The notes under the pieces are model-generated. The model searched no databases and was not told where the DNA came from. It saw nothing but the letters and a program-made list of their open reading frames with translations. Source: Streptomyces sp. NBC_01264 (GTDB lineage Bacteria; Actinomycetota; Actinomycetes; Streptomycetales; Streptomycetaceae). From it: DNA of 64,000 nt. The first letter of the stretch is position 1. Each line of letters opens with the position of its first letter. Made by a program: the position numbers and the translations under genes. The DNA lies in NCBI RefSeq assembly GCF_026340675.1, contig NZ_JAPEOX010000001.1, forward strand, positions 4,836,001 to 4,900,000, in the 5' to 3' direction. Positions 1 through 9,100 of this stretch are shown here, one piece after another.

Positions 1-256
1 GCTTCATCGCCGCCTGGTGCTCCATGTCCTTGCGCCAGAGGGCCATGGACTCGTGGTCGCGGAAGTACGCGACGGTGATGCCGAGCCCGCCGGGGGTGCG
101 CGCGGACTCGTAGCCGAGGAAACCCGGATTGCCGCTGACGAGCTCGCTCATCCGGTCGAGCGTCTCGGGGTATCCGCTGCTCTCGGCGGTCCGGACACTG
201 GTGAACACGCTCATGACATAAGGAGGTTCGAAGGCCTGTACGGGCTGGATACTCAT
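1..256 (-). CDS. Antibiotic biosynthesis monooxygenase (ABM) family protein, 3' end missing
   Basis: The gene runs off the left edge of the window, so only the first 85 residues are visible. They start MSIQPVQAFEPPYVMSVF and continue into a ferredoxin-like ABM fold, with a GFLGYES strand and an AYFRD--ESMALWRKDMEH stretch near residues 60-80 that is typical of the C-terminal half of ABM/YgiN-type proteins. Such proteins are small dimeric cofactor-free oxygenases or heme-degrading relatives; the substrate cannot be told. The ATG at 256 is the natural start because it opens the conserved fold. It is transcribed leftwards, as a separate unit from the gene ending at 360. Confidence 0.75.
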   Translation of the reverse strand, partial: MSIQPVQAFEPPYVMSVFTSVRTAESSGYPETLDRMSELVSGNPGFLGYESARTPGGLGITVAYFRDHESMALWRKDMEHQAAMK

Positions 257-359
257 GCCCCCACCCTCTGCGGCGGGTACGTGGCATGTCCACCGGAAAA
301 CGGCCCGGGGAGCCAAAGAGATCCAAGTTTTGACCTTGCCCCTTCCTCCGCCGGTCAGG

Positions 360-1253
360 TCAGAACAGCCCGTCCTGCGCGGCCGCGGCATCGCGCCCGG
401 AGACCGAGATCTCCGCCTCGGGCACATCGGTGACACCGCTCTCCCCGGGCGCCACCAGCTCCCACCCCGCGAGCAGCCGGGTGTCCACGACCAGCCCGTC
501 GGCGAAGTGCAGATCGGGCCCGGCCGCGCCGACGAGCCGGCCAGCGACCCTCCCGCCGGGCACCATCTCGGTGATCACCCGGACAGGGGCGGGCAGCGCG
601 TCGAGCCCGAACGCCCCGGCGTGGTCGGTCACCTCGCTCTCCAGCCTCTCCAGCGACTCAGGCCACCCCTCCAGCGCGGCCGCCCGCGCGTGCAGGGCCG
701 CGACCTCCGCCGCCCGCTCGGGCGCCGGCGGCAGGTCCCCCCGCAAGGACCGCTTACGGGCATAGGCGATCCGGTCGGGCACGCCGAGCGCGGCCCGCAA
801 CAGCTCCTCGGTCCGGCGGGTGGCCATCAGCGGCCCGCGCCCCAGCCAGGCCCAGGCCACTGCGCCCTGCTCCAGCAGCCGGACGGACCCGCGCTCCTCG
901 GCGGTGATGCCGACCTTGACCAGCCCGGCCCCGAACCAGGCGAGGTACACCCGGTAGGTACGCGGATCACCGGCGTTGGTGTCGGCCGCCACCGAGAAGG
1001 AACGGTTCAGGCCGGCGCACTCGGGGCACTGGGCGTTCCCGGCCCGCCCCGGCACGGTCCGCCCCGTCGGGCACGGCGTCCGCCGTCCGGCCCGCCGGAT
1101 GCCGAGGCAGTGGCGCTCTCCCCGGGCGGCGAAGCCGAGCGGCTGCCCGTACCCGAGGAGGCTGACGCGCTCTCCCCTCCCCGGTCCCCGGCCGTACCAG
1201 CCCATGGCCGGCCGCCCGTCGTTCCACCGGAGGCCGGTGCACCACCAGGTCAC
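360..1253 (-). CDS. DUF2797 domain protein
   Basis: A 297-residue protein of the DUF2797 type. The N-terminus (MTWWCTGLRWNDG) is followed by a Cys-containing segment (CPTGRTVPG, CPECAG at about residues 60-80) that could bind a metal. The conserved core reads VYLAWFGAGLVKVGIT then RLLEQGA and a TRRTEELL helix, the family signature. Biochemical function is unknown. Its ATG overlaps the stop codon of the upstream Lrp regulator (ATGA), so the two are translationally coupled and presumably co-regulated. Family call is from memory of the motif. Confidence 0.75.
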   Translation of the reverse strand: MTWWCTGLRWNDGRPAMGWYGRGPGRGERVSLLGYGQPLGFAARGERHCLGIRRAGRRTPCPTGRTVPGRAGNAQCPECAGLNRSFSVAADTNAGDPRTYRVYLAWFGAGLVKVGITAEERGSVRLLEQGAVAWAWLGRGPLMATRRTEELLRAALGVPDRIAYARKRSLRGDLPPAPERAAEVAALHARAAALEGWPESLERLESEVTDHAGAFGLDALPAPVRVITEMVPGGRVAGRLVGAAGPDLHFADGLVVDTRLLAGWELVAPGESGVTDVPEAEISVSGRDAAAAQDGLF

Positions 1254-1684
1254 AGGGGGAGCGGTCGCTCGAAGAAGGTTTCCAGGACGACGGTGGCCTG
1301 CGTCCCGCTGACACCGTCGATGGCGTAGAGGCGGCGCAGGACGTCCTGCAGCTGCTCGGTGGTGCCCGTGCGGATCTTGACCATCACCGAGGCGCTGCCG
1401 GCGATGATGTGCGCCTCCTGGATCTCCGCGATGCCCTCGAAGGCGGCCCGCGAGTCGCCCATCCAGGCCGTGGAGTCGACCATCACGTAGGCCAGCACCC
1501 CGCTGCCGACGGCCGCCGGATCCACCTCGACCGTGGTCCGCCGGATGACCCCGCGCTCGCGCAGCTTGCGTACGCGCTCGTGGGTGGCGCCCGCGGAGAG
1601 CCCCACGGAGGCCGCCAGCGCCGCGTACGACTGGCCCGCGTCCTCCTGGAGGCGCTGGATCAGCGCCCGGTCGATGTCGTCCAC
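1250..1684 (-). CDS. Lrp/AsnC family transcriptional regulator
   Basis: A 144-residue Lrp/AsnC protein. The N-terminal winged helix (DDIDRALIQRLQEDAGQSYA, then LAASVGLSAGATHERVRKL at about residues 20-40) is followed by a linker and an alpha-beta RAM effector domain (about 65-140). I place the start at GTG 1684 because AGAAGGAG lies five bases upstream; an in-frame ATG at 1708 would put the ribosome site inside the gene. Members sense amino acids and act as octamers or dimers. The last codons overlap the DUF2797 gene (ATGA), making that gene the likely co-transcribed partner. Confidence 0.9.
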   Translation of the reverse strand: MDDIDRALIQRLQEDAGQSYAALAASVGLSAGATHERVRKLRERGVIRRTTVEVDPAAVGSGVLAYVMVDSTAWMGDSRAAFEGIAEIQEAHIIAGSASVMVKIRTGTTEQLQDVLRRLYAIDGVSGTQATVVLETFFERPLPL

Positions 1685-1798
1685 CGAACTCCTTCTACGT
1701 CCCTGCACACCCTGGCGGAGACGCTACCTGATCCTGCATTCACCCCCCGTGGCCGAACAGCATTCGGCCGAGCCCTCCCCCTTCCTCCCCCGGCCCGG

Positions 1799-2164
1799 CT
1801 AGCGGGCGACGAACTGGGTCAGGATCGCCTGCACCTCGTAGATGTCGACGCCCTTGGTGAAGGTCTTCGCTATCGGTGTCGAGCTCCCGGAGAGCCATAT
1901 CTTCAGCTCCGCGTCGAGGTCGAAGTGGCCGGCGGTCTCCACGGAGAAGTGCGTGATGCTCCGGTACGGAATCGAGTGGTACTCGACCTTCTTGCCCGTG
2001 AGCCCCTGCTTGTCGACGAGCACGAGCCGCCGGTCGGTGAACAGGATCGTGTCGCGGATCAGCAGGTACGCGGCGTGCACCTGCTCCCCCTGCCCCAGCA
2101 GCCGCGCGTACTCGCGGTGCGCCGACGCCGGATCCACGGCGTGCGCGTTCCCGAACAGTCCCAT
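1799..2164 (-). CDS. Bacterial pleckstrin-homology (PH) domain protein
   Basis: A 121-residue protein that is essentially one PH-like beta-barrel. An N-terminal helix (ARLLGQGEQVHAAYLL) is followed by strands IRDTILFTDRRLVLVDKQ, KKVEYHSIPYRSITHFSVET and ELKIWLSGSS, then the closing helix. This is the usual layout of the YvbH-like bPH_1 family. There is no signal or membrane segment, so it is cytosolic. Function of this family is poorly known. The start ATG 2164 is preceded by a GGGGGAA ribosome site; an upstream in-frame extension exists but lacks conserved sequence. Monocistronic. Confidence 0.8.
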   Translation of the reverse strand: MGLFGNAHAVDPASAHREYARLLGQGEQVHAAYLLIRDTILFTDRRLVLVDKQGLTGKKVEYHSIPYRSITHFSVETAGHFDLDAELKIWLSGSSTPIAKTFTKGVDIYEVQAILTQFVAR

Positions 2165-2360
2165 GTGCGTTCCCCCTGCTTTCCCGGTGAACCGGTCTCC
2201 GGTGATCCGATCTCCAGGAAACCGTAGCCTCGCCCCGCCGCACACCGCGTCCCCCGGCAGAGCCATCTCACCCCGTAGCCCCCCGGAGCCAGGTCTCATC
2301 ACTGAGGAGGAGAGAGGGAGAGGGAGAGGGCGGGGGAGGAAGAAGAAGAGCGGAAGCACA

Positions 2361-2400
2361 GCCCAAGAGGCCCCCCGGTGAACCGGGGGGCCTCTTGGGC
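2361..2400 (-). terminator. Displaced tRNA-Arg terminator (perfect 18-bp hairpin)
   Basis: The arms GCCCAAGAGGCCCCCCGG and its exact complement (2361-2378 and 2383-2400) are separated by the tetraloop tgaa. It abuts the 22-bp att repeat at 2399-2420, so before integration it would have sat directly downstream of the tRNA-Arg gene that now lies at 4954-5026. The assignment as the original tRNA terminator is inference from this geometry. Confidence 0.75.
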
Positions 2401-2420
2401 TGTGCACTCGGCAGGATTCG
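2399..2420. repeat. Distal att repeat of decayed element (22 bp)
   Basis: An exact 22-bp copy of 4950-4971, which is the 3' end of tRNA-Arg. The match stops at base 2421 (c here, a in the tRNA). Direct repeats of a tRNA 3' end flanking an integrase remnant are the classic footprint of site-specific integration. Confidence 0.85.
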
Positions 2421-2518
2421 CGAGCGATCATCTCGTGCACCGCACCGTGCGAACCATGGCGATCTCTTGTCAAGGGCTATGGGCGCTCCAAGGGTCACGA
2501 AATTTCTCGGCGCGCCGA

Positions 2519-3910
2519 TCAGAGCTGTCGTGACGTGCTACCGCTTGGGTCGTTCTGGGCCTGCTGGGCCTGCTGGGCCTGCCGGGCCAGCGTGCGGACG
2601 ATCACCAGGATGAACCTTCTACACGTGATCCAGCTTTCATTGAGGCGCGCCAAGACAACCTCGCTAATGGACGCGATTGCCTCCTGCGATCGCATCTCTG
2701 CATTCAGGGTCCGAGATTCAAGCAGGAAGGGGTCCTGCTCTACCTGGGCTTTGAACTCGCTTCTCGGAATGCCATAGAAGTCCGCGAGTGGGTTCATTCC
2801 TTCGTGATTATTTTCCGCCAGGTGCTTGGATTTCACATCCATGATGAGACGTCGCTCAGCCAGCGCTTGAACGAGTTTTTCGACGTCCACAGATCCCCAC
2901 AAGAGCAAGTTGCTGCGCATGAACTCTTCCAGCTCCAGCTCACACGTGATGCGATGAGTATCGTGGATGCCCGGCAGGGTTGATATGATGTCGTAAAGGG
3001 CAAGAAGACCGAACGTCTCCTTGAATTCCCCCTTGCGATGCGCGGCCAAATTCAGATAAGAGCCAAAAGCGCAACGCGCCTGTTCGAGCCGGTGAGCCTC
3101 TTCATAAGAATCCGGAAGTGCGGCACCTTTGAGCACATCAGGAAAAAGGGTTACACCGACTTCAGAGAAATCTTTAGGATCGACGGGACTGAGGGAAATC
3201 TGACGCTTTTCCTTTTCGTCGTACCCCAACCCCATCTGCGCCAGTGTCGCTTTCGAGATTCCCCTCAAGGTCCGCGATGGGTCGCGATCGATCTCTTCTT
3301 GAATTTTGCGCGATTTTCTGTGCAGCTGGGGGTACAGCCTCTCATCCTCCTCCGGGTATGTTTCGGGATACATGAGAGGAGTGTCATCATACGAACGCTT
3401 CTTCTCGTTGCCCACCGCCAGGGTGCGCTTCGGCGGCGGTGCATTTTCCCCGTCGGGATGAGCGGGAGCGAGACAGGCCACAAGGTGGAGGTGGTACTCC
3501 ACTTTCGTTCCGTGATTTTCTACCAGTTCCGTGAAGAGTCTCTTCATGATGTAGTCATCCGTCGGCGCCTTGAGGAGTTTAACTCCTGCATCCATGTCAC
3601 CCTGTGACAATTCTTGGAGTCCGTGAATGTAGACGACGCCGCCAGTAGCGGAGCTGATCGAGTCGCGAACCCGGTCTACTTCATGCTTTTCGAGGGGGCT
3701 GAAAATGTACGGCGTGATCATGGATTCGCCATTTTTTTCAAACTTCTTCCGACTGCCGATCGCACCTCCGGAGTTAATCGCGGCGCAGCCGTTTGAAAAC
3801 ATGGCAACCTCGCCCGGGTCTGCATAGACGCAGATATGAAACCCGGGTGGCACCCCAACTTTCTGCCCCCCAAGGTCGGTTCCATGCGCAAATACGAATA
3901 TTTTTTCCAT
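2519..3910 (-). CDS. Uncharacterised 463-aa protein, possibly Stv/adhesin-effector-like at the N-terminus
   Basis: I do not recognise this protein with confidence. Its first 165 residues have the shape of a small alpha/beta domain: MEKIFVFAHGTDLGG, then VPPGFHICVYADPGE, VVYIHGLQEL, and YHLHLVACLAP. This pattern (HGT, VPPG, a late ACLA strand) recalls the Stv putative-adhesin domain found in polymorphic effector proteins. The remainder is mostly helical and charged, and ends in an AQQAQQAQ repeat. There is no signal peptide or membrane segment. Base composition is clearly lower in GC than the flanking genes, indicating transfer. It is the only intact gene in the decayed tRNA-Arg element. The ATG 3910 start has only a weak ribosome site. 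Confidence 0.6.
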   Translation of the reverse strand: MEKIFVFAHGTDLGGQKVGVPPGFHICVYADPGEVAMFSNGCAAINSGGAIGSRKKFEKNGESMITPYIFSPLEKHEVDRVRDSISSATGGVVYIHGLQELSQGDMDAGVKLLKAPTDDYIMKRLFTELVENHGTKVEYHLHLVACLAPAHPDGENAPPPKRTLAVGNEKKRSYDDTPLMYPETYPEEDERLYPQLHRKSRKIQEEIDRDPSRTLRGISKATLAQMGLGYDEKEKRQISLSPVDPKDFSEVGVTLFPDVLKGAALPDSYEEAHRLEQARCAFGSYLNLAAHRKGEFKETFGLLALYDIISTLPGIHDTHRITCELELEEFMRSNLLLWGSVDVEKLVQALAERRLIMDVKSKHLAENNHEGMNPLADFYGIPRSEFKAQVEQDPFLLESRTLNAEMRSQEAIASISEVVLARLNESWITCRRFILVIVRTLARQAQQAQQAQNDPSGSTSRQL

Positions 3911-3911
3911 C

Positions 3912-4874
3912 TTGCCTGTCTCTCTGGTCCGGCACGAGAATTCACTTAGAGTGATTCCTCACAAGATAGGGCGGCCATACGGCCTGGCGCATGGCCGATC
4001 AGCCCGGAGAACGGGCACGTTTGGTGCGAGCCGCGCGGAGGCCAAGAAGGGGCCCGTCGCCCCTCGGCACCGGACGGTCACTGCCTTCCTCTCGTACTGG
4101 CTGGACTCGATCGTGAAGCCGAACCTGGCGCCGCTCTCCTGCATCTCGTACGAGGGGCACGTGCGGCTCTACATCGCCCCGCACCTCGGTACGAAGCGGC
4201 TCGACAAGCTGACCGTCCGGGACGTCCGCGAGTGGCTGACCAAGCTGTCGGCCATCTGCCAGTGCTGCGCCCAGGGCAAGGACGCGAAGCGCGCCACCGC
4301 AAGCCGGCGGTGCTGCGCCGTCGGGGAGTGCTGCGAGTCGTTCCCGTCCCGGCGGGTGATCCAGGGCTCCCGCGACGCCCTGCGGGCCGCCCTGACGCAT
4401 GCCGTCACCGAGGAGGAGATCACCAAGAACGTCGCCTCCCTGGTGAAGGTGCCCAAGTCCCGGCGGAAGCGGATCAAGCCCTGGTCCGTGGCCGAAGCCG
4501 GCCAGTTCCTCGCCGATGCGGCGGACCGGGACGACCACCTGTTCGCCGCAAAGCTGCCGGGGATCTGTGGCAGGACAGCCATGGGCTGATCTTGACGACG
4601 AAGTAAGGAACCCCGATCGAGCCGGGGAACCTGACCCGGATGTTCGGCCTGCGGGCACGTCGCGCCGGTCTTCGCGTGATCCCGCTGCCGGAACACCCGG
4701 CACACGTGCGCGGCGCTCCTGGTGGTGCTCAAGGTGCACCCAAAGGTGGCGCAGCGGATGCTGCGGCACTCGCAGATCACCATGACGATGGAGGTCTACG
4801 CGGCGGCCGGCGACGAGGACGTGCGCGATGCCCTGGACCGGCTGTCCTCCGCAATGGGGGGCACCAGCGGCTGA
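3912..4874 (+). pseudogene. int: Tyrosine recombinase (phage-type integrase), multiply broken
   Basis: The first readable block contains the SAM-like core-binding domain (FLSYWLDSIVKPNLAP, GHVRLYIAPHLGTKRLDKL) and continues to DDHLFAAKL. The catalytic-domain segment bearing the first arginine is deleted. The reading then shifts frame at about 4570 (WQDSHGLILTTK), meets an in-frame TAA at 4604, shifts again near 4700 (HTCAALLVVLKVHPKV), and ends in the box II/III region (MLRHSQITMTMEVY, with the nucleophile Tyr). The N-terminal arm-binding domain is also not recognisable. The C-terminus lies 75 bp from the tRNA-side att repeat. It cannot encode an active enzyme. Confidence 0.88.
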
Positions 4875-4914
4875 GCCGGTTGCTGTACTTCACTGCTGTA
4901 CGGCCTGAAACGCC

Positions 4915-4944
4915 AGAAGCCCCGGACTTTCGTCCGGGGCTTCT
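4915..4944 (-). terminator. Terminator of tRNA-Arg supplied by the element
   Basis: 13-bp perfect arms (AGAAGCCCCGGAC and complement, loop tttc) lie immediately beyond the tRNA 3' end on its transcribed strand. Because this sequence is on the element side of the att repeat, it came in with the element. Confidence 0.8.
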
Positions 4945-4949
4945 GAGCT

Positions 4950-4971
4950 GCTGTGCACTCGGCAGGATTCG
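4950..4971. repeat. tRNA-proximal att repeat (22 bp)
   Basis: An identical copy of 2399-2420. It covers the discriminator base, the acceptor 3' strand and the first part of the T arm of tRNA-Arg, so the gene stays intact after integration. Confidence 0.85.
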
Positions 4972-5026
4972 AACCTGCAACCTTCTGATCCGTAGTCAGA
5001 TGCTCTATCCGTTAAGCTACGAGTGC
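4954..5026 (-). tRNA. tRNA-Arg(ACG)
   Basis: A 73-nt cloverleaf read on the minus strand. The acceptor GCACTCG pairs with CGAGTGC. The anticodon stem TCTGA/TCAGA encloses loop CTACGGA (anticodon ACG), and the T loop is GTTCGAATCC. Discriminator is A and CCA is not encoded. It decodes CGU/CGC after deamination of A34. Confidence 0.95.
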
Positions 5027-5249
5027 TTGGCGGGCCGGGGTTTTGCGCCCCGTTGGCCTTGCGAGAACAACAATACATGGACCTCGCCGGGACACGAAAT
5101 CCATTAGGTCCACCCACTCTGACCTGCGGAAACGACCTGGAAGAAGATCATCCAGTTGGGTGGCGCGACGTCCCCGGCGCAGCTCCGCGCGGGCAGATCC
5201 CGCCATCTCCCGGACCTCGAACGGACCCCAGACGAACCCCGAACGCACC

Positions 5250-5279
5250 GAAGCCCCGGTCCGCAAGGACCGGGGCTTC
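5250..5279 (-). terminator. Terminator of tRNA-Ser(GCT)
   Basis: Perfect 13-bp arms (GAAGCCCCGGTCC and complement, loop gcaa) begin nine bases past the tRNA-Ser 3' end. The stem resembles the tRNA-Arg terminator at 4915-4944. Confidence 0.8.
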
Positions 5280-5287
5280 GTGATGTG

Positions 5288-5378
5288 CGGAGGCGGAGGG
5301 ATTTGAACCCTCGATGGGGCGTAAACCCCAAACCGCATTAGCAGTGCGGCGCCATAGACCGGACTAGGCGACGCCTCC
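5288..5378 (-). tRNA. tRNA-Ser(GCT)
   Basis: Minus-strand class II tRNA with acceptor GGAGGCG/CGCCTCC, discriminator G, anticodon loop CTGCTAA (anticodon GCT, decoding AGC/AGU), a long variable arm (GGGGTTTACGCCCC) and T loop GGTTCAAATCC. CCA is not encoded. Confidence 0.95.
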
Positions 5379-5563
5379 AGCACACCCCCGCGTACGAGGG
5401 TGCGTGCAGATGATGACACAGGCCAGGGGCCGGTCACCAATCCGCTCCCACGGTACAAGGAGGGCGGCCCGCAGAGCAAAGCCTTAAGCACCCCACATGC
5501 GGAACGTCGGCGCCCGCTCGTCGTTGGTGTGTCGTACGACGTACGGACGACCTGGAGTTCCCC

Positions 5564-5992
5564 ATGCTGCGTCTCGCCGCTTTCGCCGTCACCTCCGCCC
5601 TGGCCGCAGCGGTGGCGGGCCCCCTTCCCCCGCTGCCGCCCCTCAGCCGGCTGCTGGCCTCCCCCGACCGGCTCACGATCGTCGTGGCCGACACGGGCAA
5701 TCCGAGGGCGGACGGTGAATACCGGCTGGAGTGCGGCCCGCCCGGCGGGAACCACCCGCAGGCACAGGACGCCTGCGCCCGCCTCGAAGCCCTCGCGCGC
5801 GAGGGGAAGGACCCCTTCGCCCCCGAGCCCGCGAATCAGCTGTGCACCATGCAGGACGGCGGCCGCGCCACCGCCCGGATCACCGGAACGTGGCATGGCC
5901 GCAGCGTGGACTCCCGGTTCCGCCGGACGAACGGCTGCGAGATCCGCCGGTGGAACGACTTGGAACCTGTGCTTCCAAGTGGGCGTTCCTGA
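5564..5992 (+). CDS. Subtilisin-inhibitor-like (SSI) secreted protease inhibitor
   Basis: A 142-residue protein with an N-terminal hydrophobic signal (MLRLAAFAVTSALAAAVAG) and one SSI domain from LTIVVADTGNPRADGEY to the NDLEPVLP end. Four cysteines (YRLECGPP, DACARLEA, QLCTMQ, NGCEIRRW) sit where SSI forms its two disulfides. The reactive-site loop should be in CTMQDGG, giving P1 Met and P1' Gln; the aromatic that usually follows P1' is replaced by Asp. Exported inhibitors of this family bind subtilisin- and trypsin-like secreted proteases. The start ATG 5564 opens the signal peptide; the gene stands alone. Confidence 0.88.
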   Translation: MLRLAAFAVTSALAAAVAGPLPPLPPLSRLLASPDRLTIVVADTGNPRADGEYRLECGPPGGNHPQAQDACARLEALAREGKDPFAPEPANQLCTMQDGGRATARITGTWHGRSVDSRFRRTNGCEIRRWNDLEPVLPSGRS

Positions 5993-6111
5993 CCTGGGAG
6001 GATGCGCGCGTCGGGCGGTATGCGCCGGGCATCCGCCCCCTCACCGGGAGCCCGTGCGCTTAGACTCCTCCCGTGACATGCCGGTAGTTGTGGTCAGGGA
6101 GGAAGCTCGTC

Positions 6112-9100
6112 GTGAGCAGCAGGCCATCCCGAGGCGCTGCTCGCCTCGCAGCAATACTCGACGCTCTTCCGGACGCGCTGTTGCTCGTCAACGCCAACGG
6201 CACGGTCGTCAACGCCAATTCGATCGCCCTCGAGGTCATGGAGAGCCCCGGAACCGGGCTCGTCGGCCGGGGCGTGCTCGACCTCCTGCCCGAGTTCGAC
6301 TCCAAGCTGATCCCCGGCTCTATGCGCCGGCCCGGCGAGGACGAGGGCGGCCGCGCCCGCCCGAAACGGATGGTCGCCCGCCGCACCGACGGCAGCGAGT
6401 TCCCGGTGGAGGTCACCGCGGCCCATCTCGACGGCCGTGACGCCTACCGCGAGCCGCAGCCCTCGTACACCGGCGACGAGCTGCTGATGCTCGTCGTACG
6501 GGACCTCTCGCAGACGGTGGACACCGAGGCCGAGCTGGCCCGCTCCCAGCGCCAGACCGAGATGATCCTGCGCGCCGCCGCCGAGGGCGTCGTCGGCACG
6601 GACACCGACGGCCGGGTCGTCCTGGTCAATCCGGCCGCCGCCCAGATCCTCGGCTACCGCGCCACCGACCTCGGCAACCGCGAACTGCACGGGCTGGTCC
6701 AGCACTCGCGCGCCGACGGTTCGCCTTTCCCCTTCGAGGAGTCCCCGCTCGCCGACACCCTGCGCAGCGGGCGCAAGCACCGGGTCCGCGGCCAAGTGCT
6801 GTGGAACAAGGCCGGGCAGCCCGTCGCCGTGGACCTGACCACCTCTCCCGTACGGGACGGGGAGCAGCTCGTCGGCGCCGTCATGACCTTCACCGACCGG
6901 CGTTCCTACGACGCTCTGGCCGCGCGCCACGCCCAGCTGCTGTCCGTCCTCGGCGACTCCCTGCGCGGACCGCTGGAGGAGCTGCGCGGAGAGCTGGCCA
7001 CACTGGCCGCCGACGACGCGGGACAGCTGTGGCCCGAGGCCAACCAGCTCCTGCACCACCTGGCCGCCGGCTACTCCCGGATGACCACGCTGGTCGACAA
7101 CGTGCTCTCCTTCCAGCGCCTCGACGCGGGCGGCGAGAAGCTCGACAAGAAGAAGGTGCTGATCGACGGGGTCGTCGCGGCCGGTGTCGACGGCGCCGTC
7201 GAGCTGATCGGCCCCGGGCGGGCGCAGTTCGCCGTGCACGCCCCGACCATCGAGGCCGAGGTGGACGCGGAGCGGATCGCGACCGCCCTCGCGCACCTGG
7301 TCGCGGACGTCGCCGGGGTGGACGCCACCGGCAAGACCCGCCAGGGCAGCGGGTACATGGACTCGACGATCGTGGTGGCCGCCGCGCAGCGCGGCGAGGT
7401 CGTACGGATCGAGGTGCGCGGCCCGTACGAGGGCGGCAACCCGGTGCACGAGCCGATCGTGCGGGGCATCGTGGAGGCGCACGGCGGTGTGCTGCAGACG
7501 GTCGAGGTACCCGGCGCGCCCGGCGGGGCGTACGTACTGGAGCTGCCGCTGGGCTCGGGAGCCGGGACGGTCACCCTGCCCGAGCCGAAGGAGGCTCCCC
7601 CGGCCGAGCCCGGGACCGAGGGCGGCCCGGGGCAGGTCTCCGGCGGCCGGCGGTCCCGGCGCGGCGTGGACGCGTTCCTCGCGGACGACGACGCCGAGGG
7701 CAGCGGCTCCGGCACCGGCCTGGCGAAGGCCGGGCAGGACACCGACGGAGCTGCCGGGGCCGACGGCGGGAGCGCGCTCGCGCTGCCGTCCGGGCGGCGC
7801 CGGGGCGGCGAGGCCGCGGCTGTCGCCCGGACCGGCGACGGCGCCCCCGCGGAACTCGCCCAGTCCCCCGTGAACCCGGCGGGCCTGGGCGGAAGCGGCA
7901 CGGGGCGGCGGCGCGGCCAGAACGGCGACGGCAGCGGCGACGGCCCCGCCGGCGGCAACGAGCTCCCCGGTGGCCCCGGGCGGCCCGTGCCCCCGCAGGT
8001 GACCGCCGTACCCGCGCTCCCGCCCATGCCGGTGGCTCCCGTGCCGGTGCCCCCGTTCCCCGGGCTTCCCGTTCCGCTGACGGAGCACCCCGCGGGTCGG
8101 CGGCGTGCCCTGGGCGCGGCAGGACCGGCGCAGCCGGGCGGCCCGGTGCCGGCGACCGGGCTCGGGCCGACGCCCGCGCCCCTGCCGGCTCCGATGCCCG
8201 CACCTCCCTCCACCCCCGCTCCCGTACGGCCCATCGCCCCCGAGGGGGGCTTCGCCCTGCCCGCCGGGCCAACGCCGGCCCCGCAGCCGCAGCAGGCCCC
8301 CGCCATGGCCGGCTCCGCCGCCGAGGCCGGCTCCGACACCGCGGGCGGGCGGCGGGGGCGCCGGGTCCTGGGCGCACCGCCCGTCACCGACTCCGAGGGC
8401 GCCGAAGCTTCCGCCGGGGGGCCGGATGCGGGCGCGCAGGGCCCCGTAGGCCCCGAGACGCATCCCACCGGGCGGCGGCGTGCGCTGCCCGCAACCCCGG
8501 CCTGGCCGGTTCCGGCGGCCCGTACCGCGCCCGAGGACTCCGACGGCAGCGGGCAGATCGCCGTACCCGGAGCCCGGCAGCCGCAGGACACCCCCGCCGA
8601 GGCCGCCGGGGCGCCGATCAGCGTCCGCGCACTGGGCAGCCTCGGCCAGGGCGGCGGGGCCGGCGACACCAACGGCTCCGGCCGGCGGCGCCGGCTCGCG
8701 GAGCCCGCTCCCGAGGGCCGTGCCTTCGCCATAGGAGCCCCCGAGGAGGGCTCCGCCGAGGGCCCGGAGCCGCTGGACGGGCCCGGTGGCGCCGTGGAGG
8801 TGGTCAACCGGACGGTGCCGCGTCCCGTGGACGACGAGCTGCCGCCCGAGCCCCTGGACAACCCGCGCCGGCTCCTGGTGTGGCCGGCTCCGGACGCGCA
8901 GACGCAGGCCGCGCTCAGCGACCGCGGCTACCGCCCGGTGATCGTGCACTCCCGCGAGGAGGTCGACGCGCAGATCGCCGCGTTCCCCGCCGCGCTGTTC
9001 GTGGACCCGCTCACCGGACCGATCACCCGGACCGCCCTGCAGTCGCTGCGTCAGGCCGCGGTGGCCGCCGAGGTGCCCGTGCTGGTCACGGCCGGGCTGG

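Larger units (their letters stand above)
2399..4949. mobile_element. Decayed integrative element in tRNA-Arg(ACG), about 2.55 kb
   Basis: The boundaries are the 22-bp repeats at 2399-2420 and 4950-4971. Inside are one intact low-GC gene (2519-3910) and a broken tyrosine integrase (3912-4874) next to the tRNA side, the normal position of int in such elements. No replication, transfer or excision gene remains, so the element should be immobile on its own. Confidence 0.8.

Noticed and set aside
2399..2420. A tRNA-Arg fragment as an independent pseudogene
   Set aside because: It is exactly the att repeat of the decayed element and is too short to be a tRNA relic of another origin.
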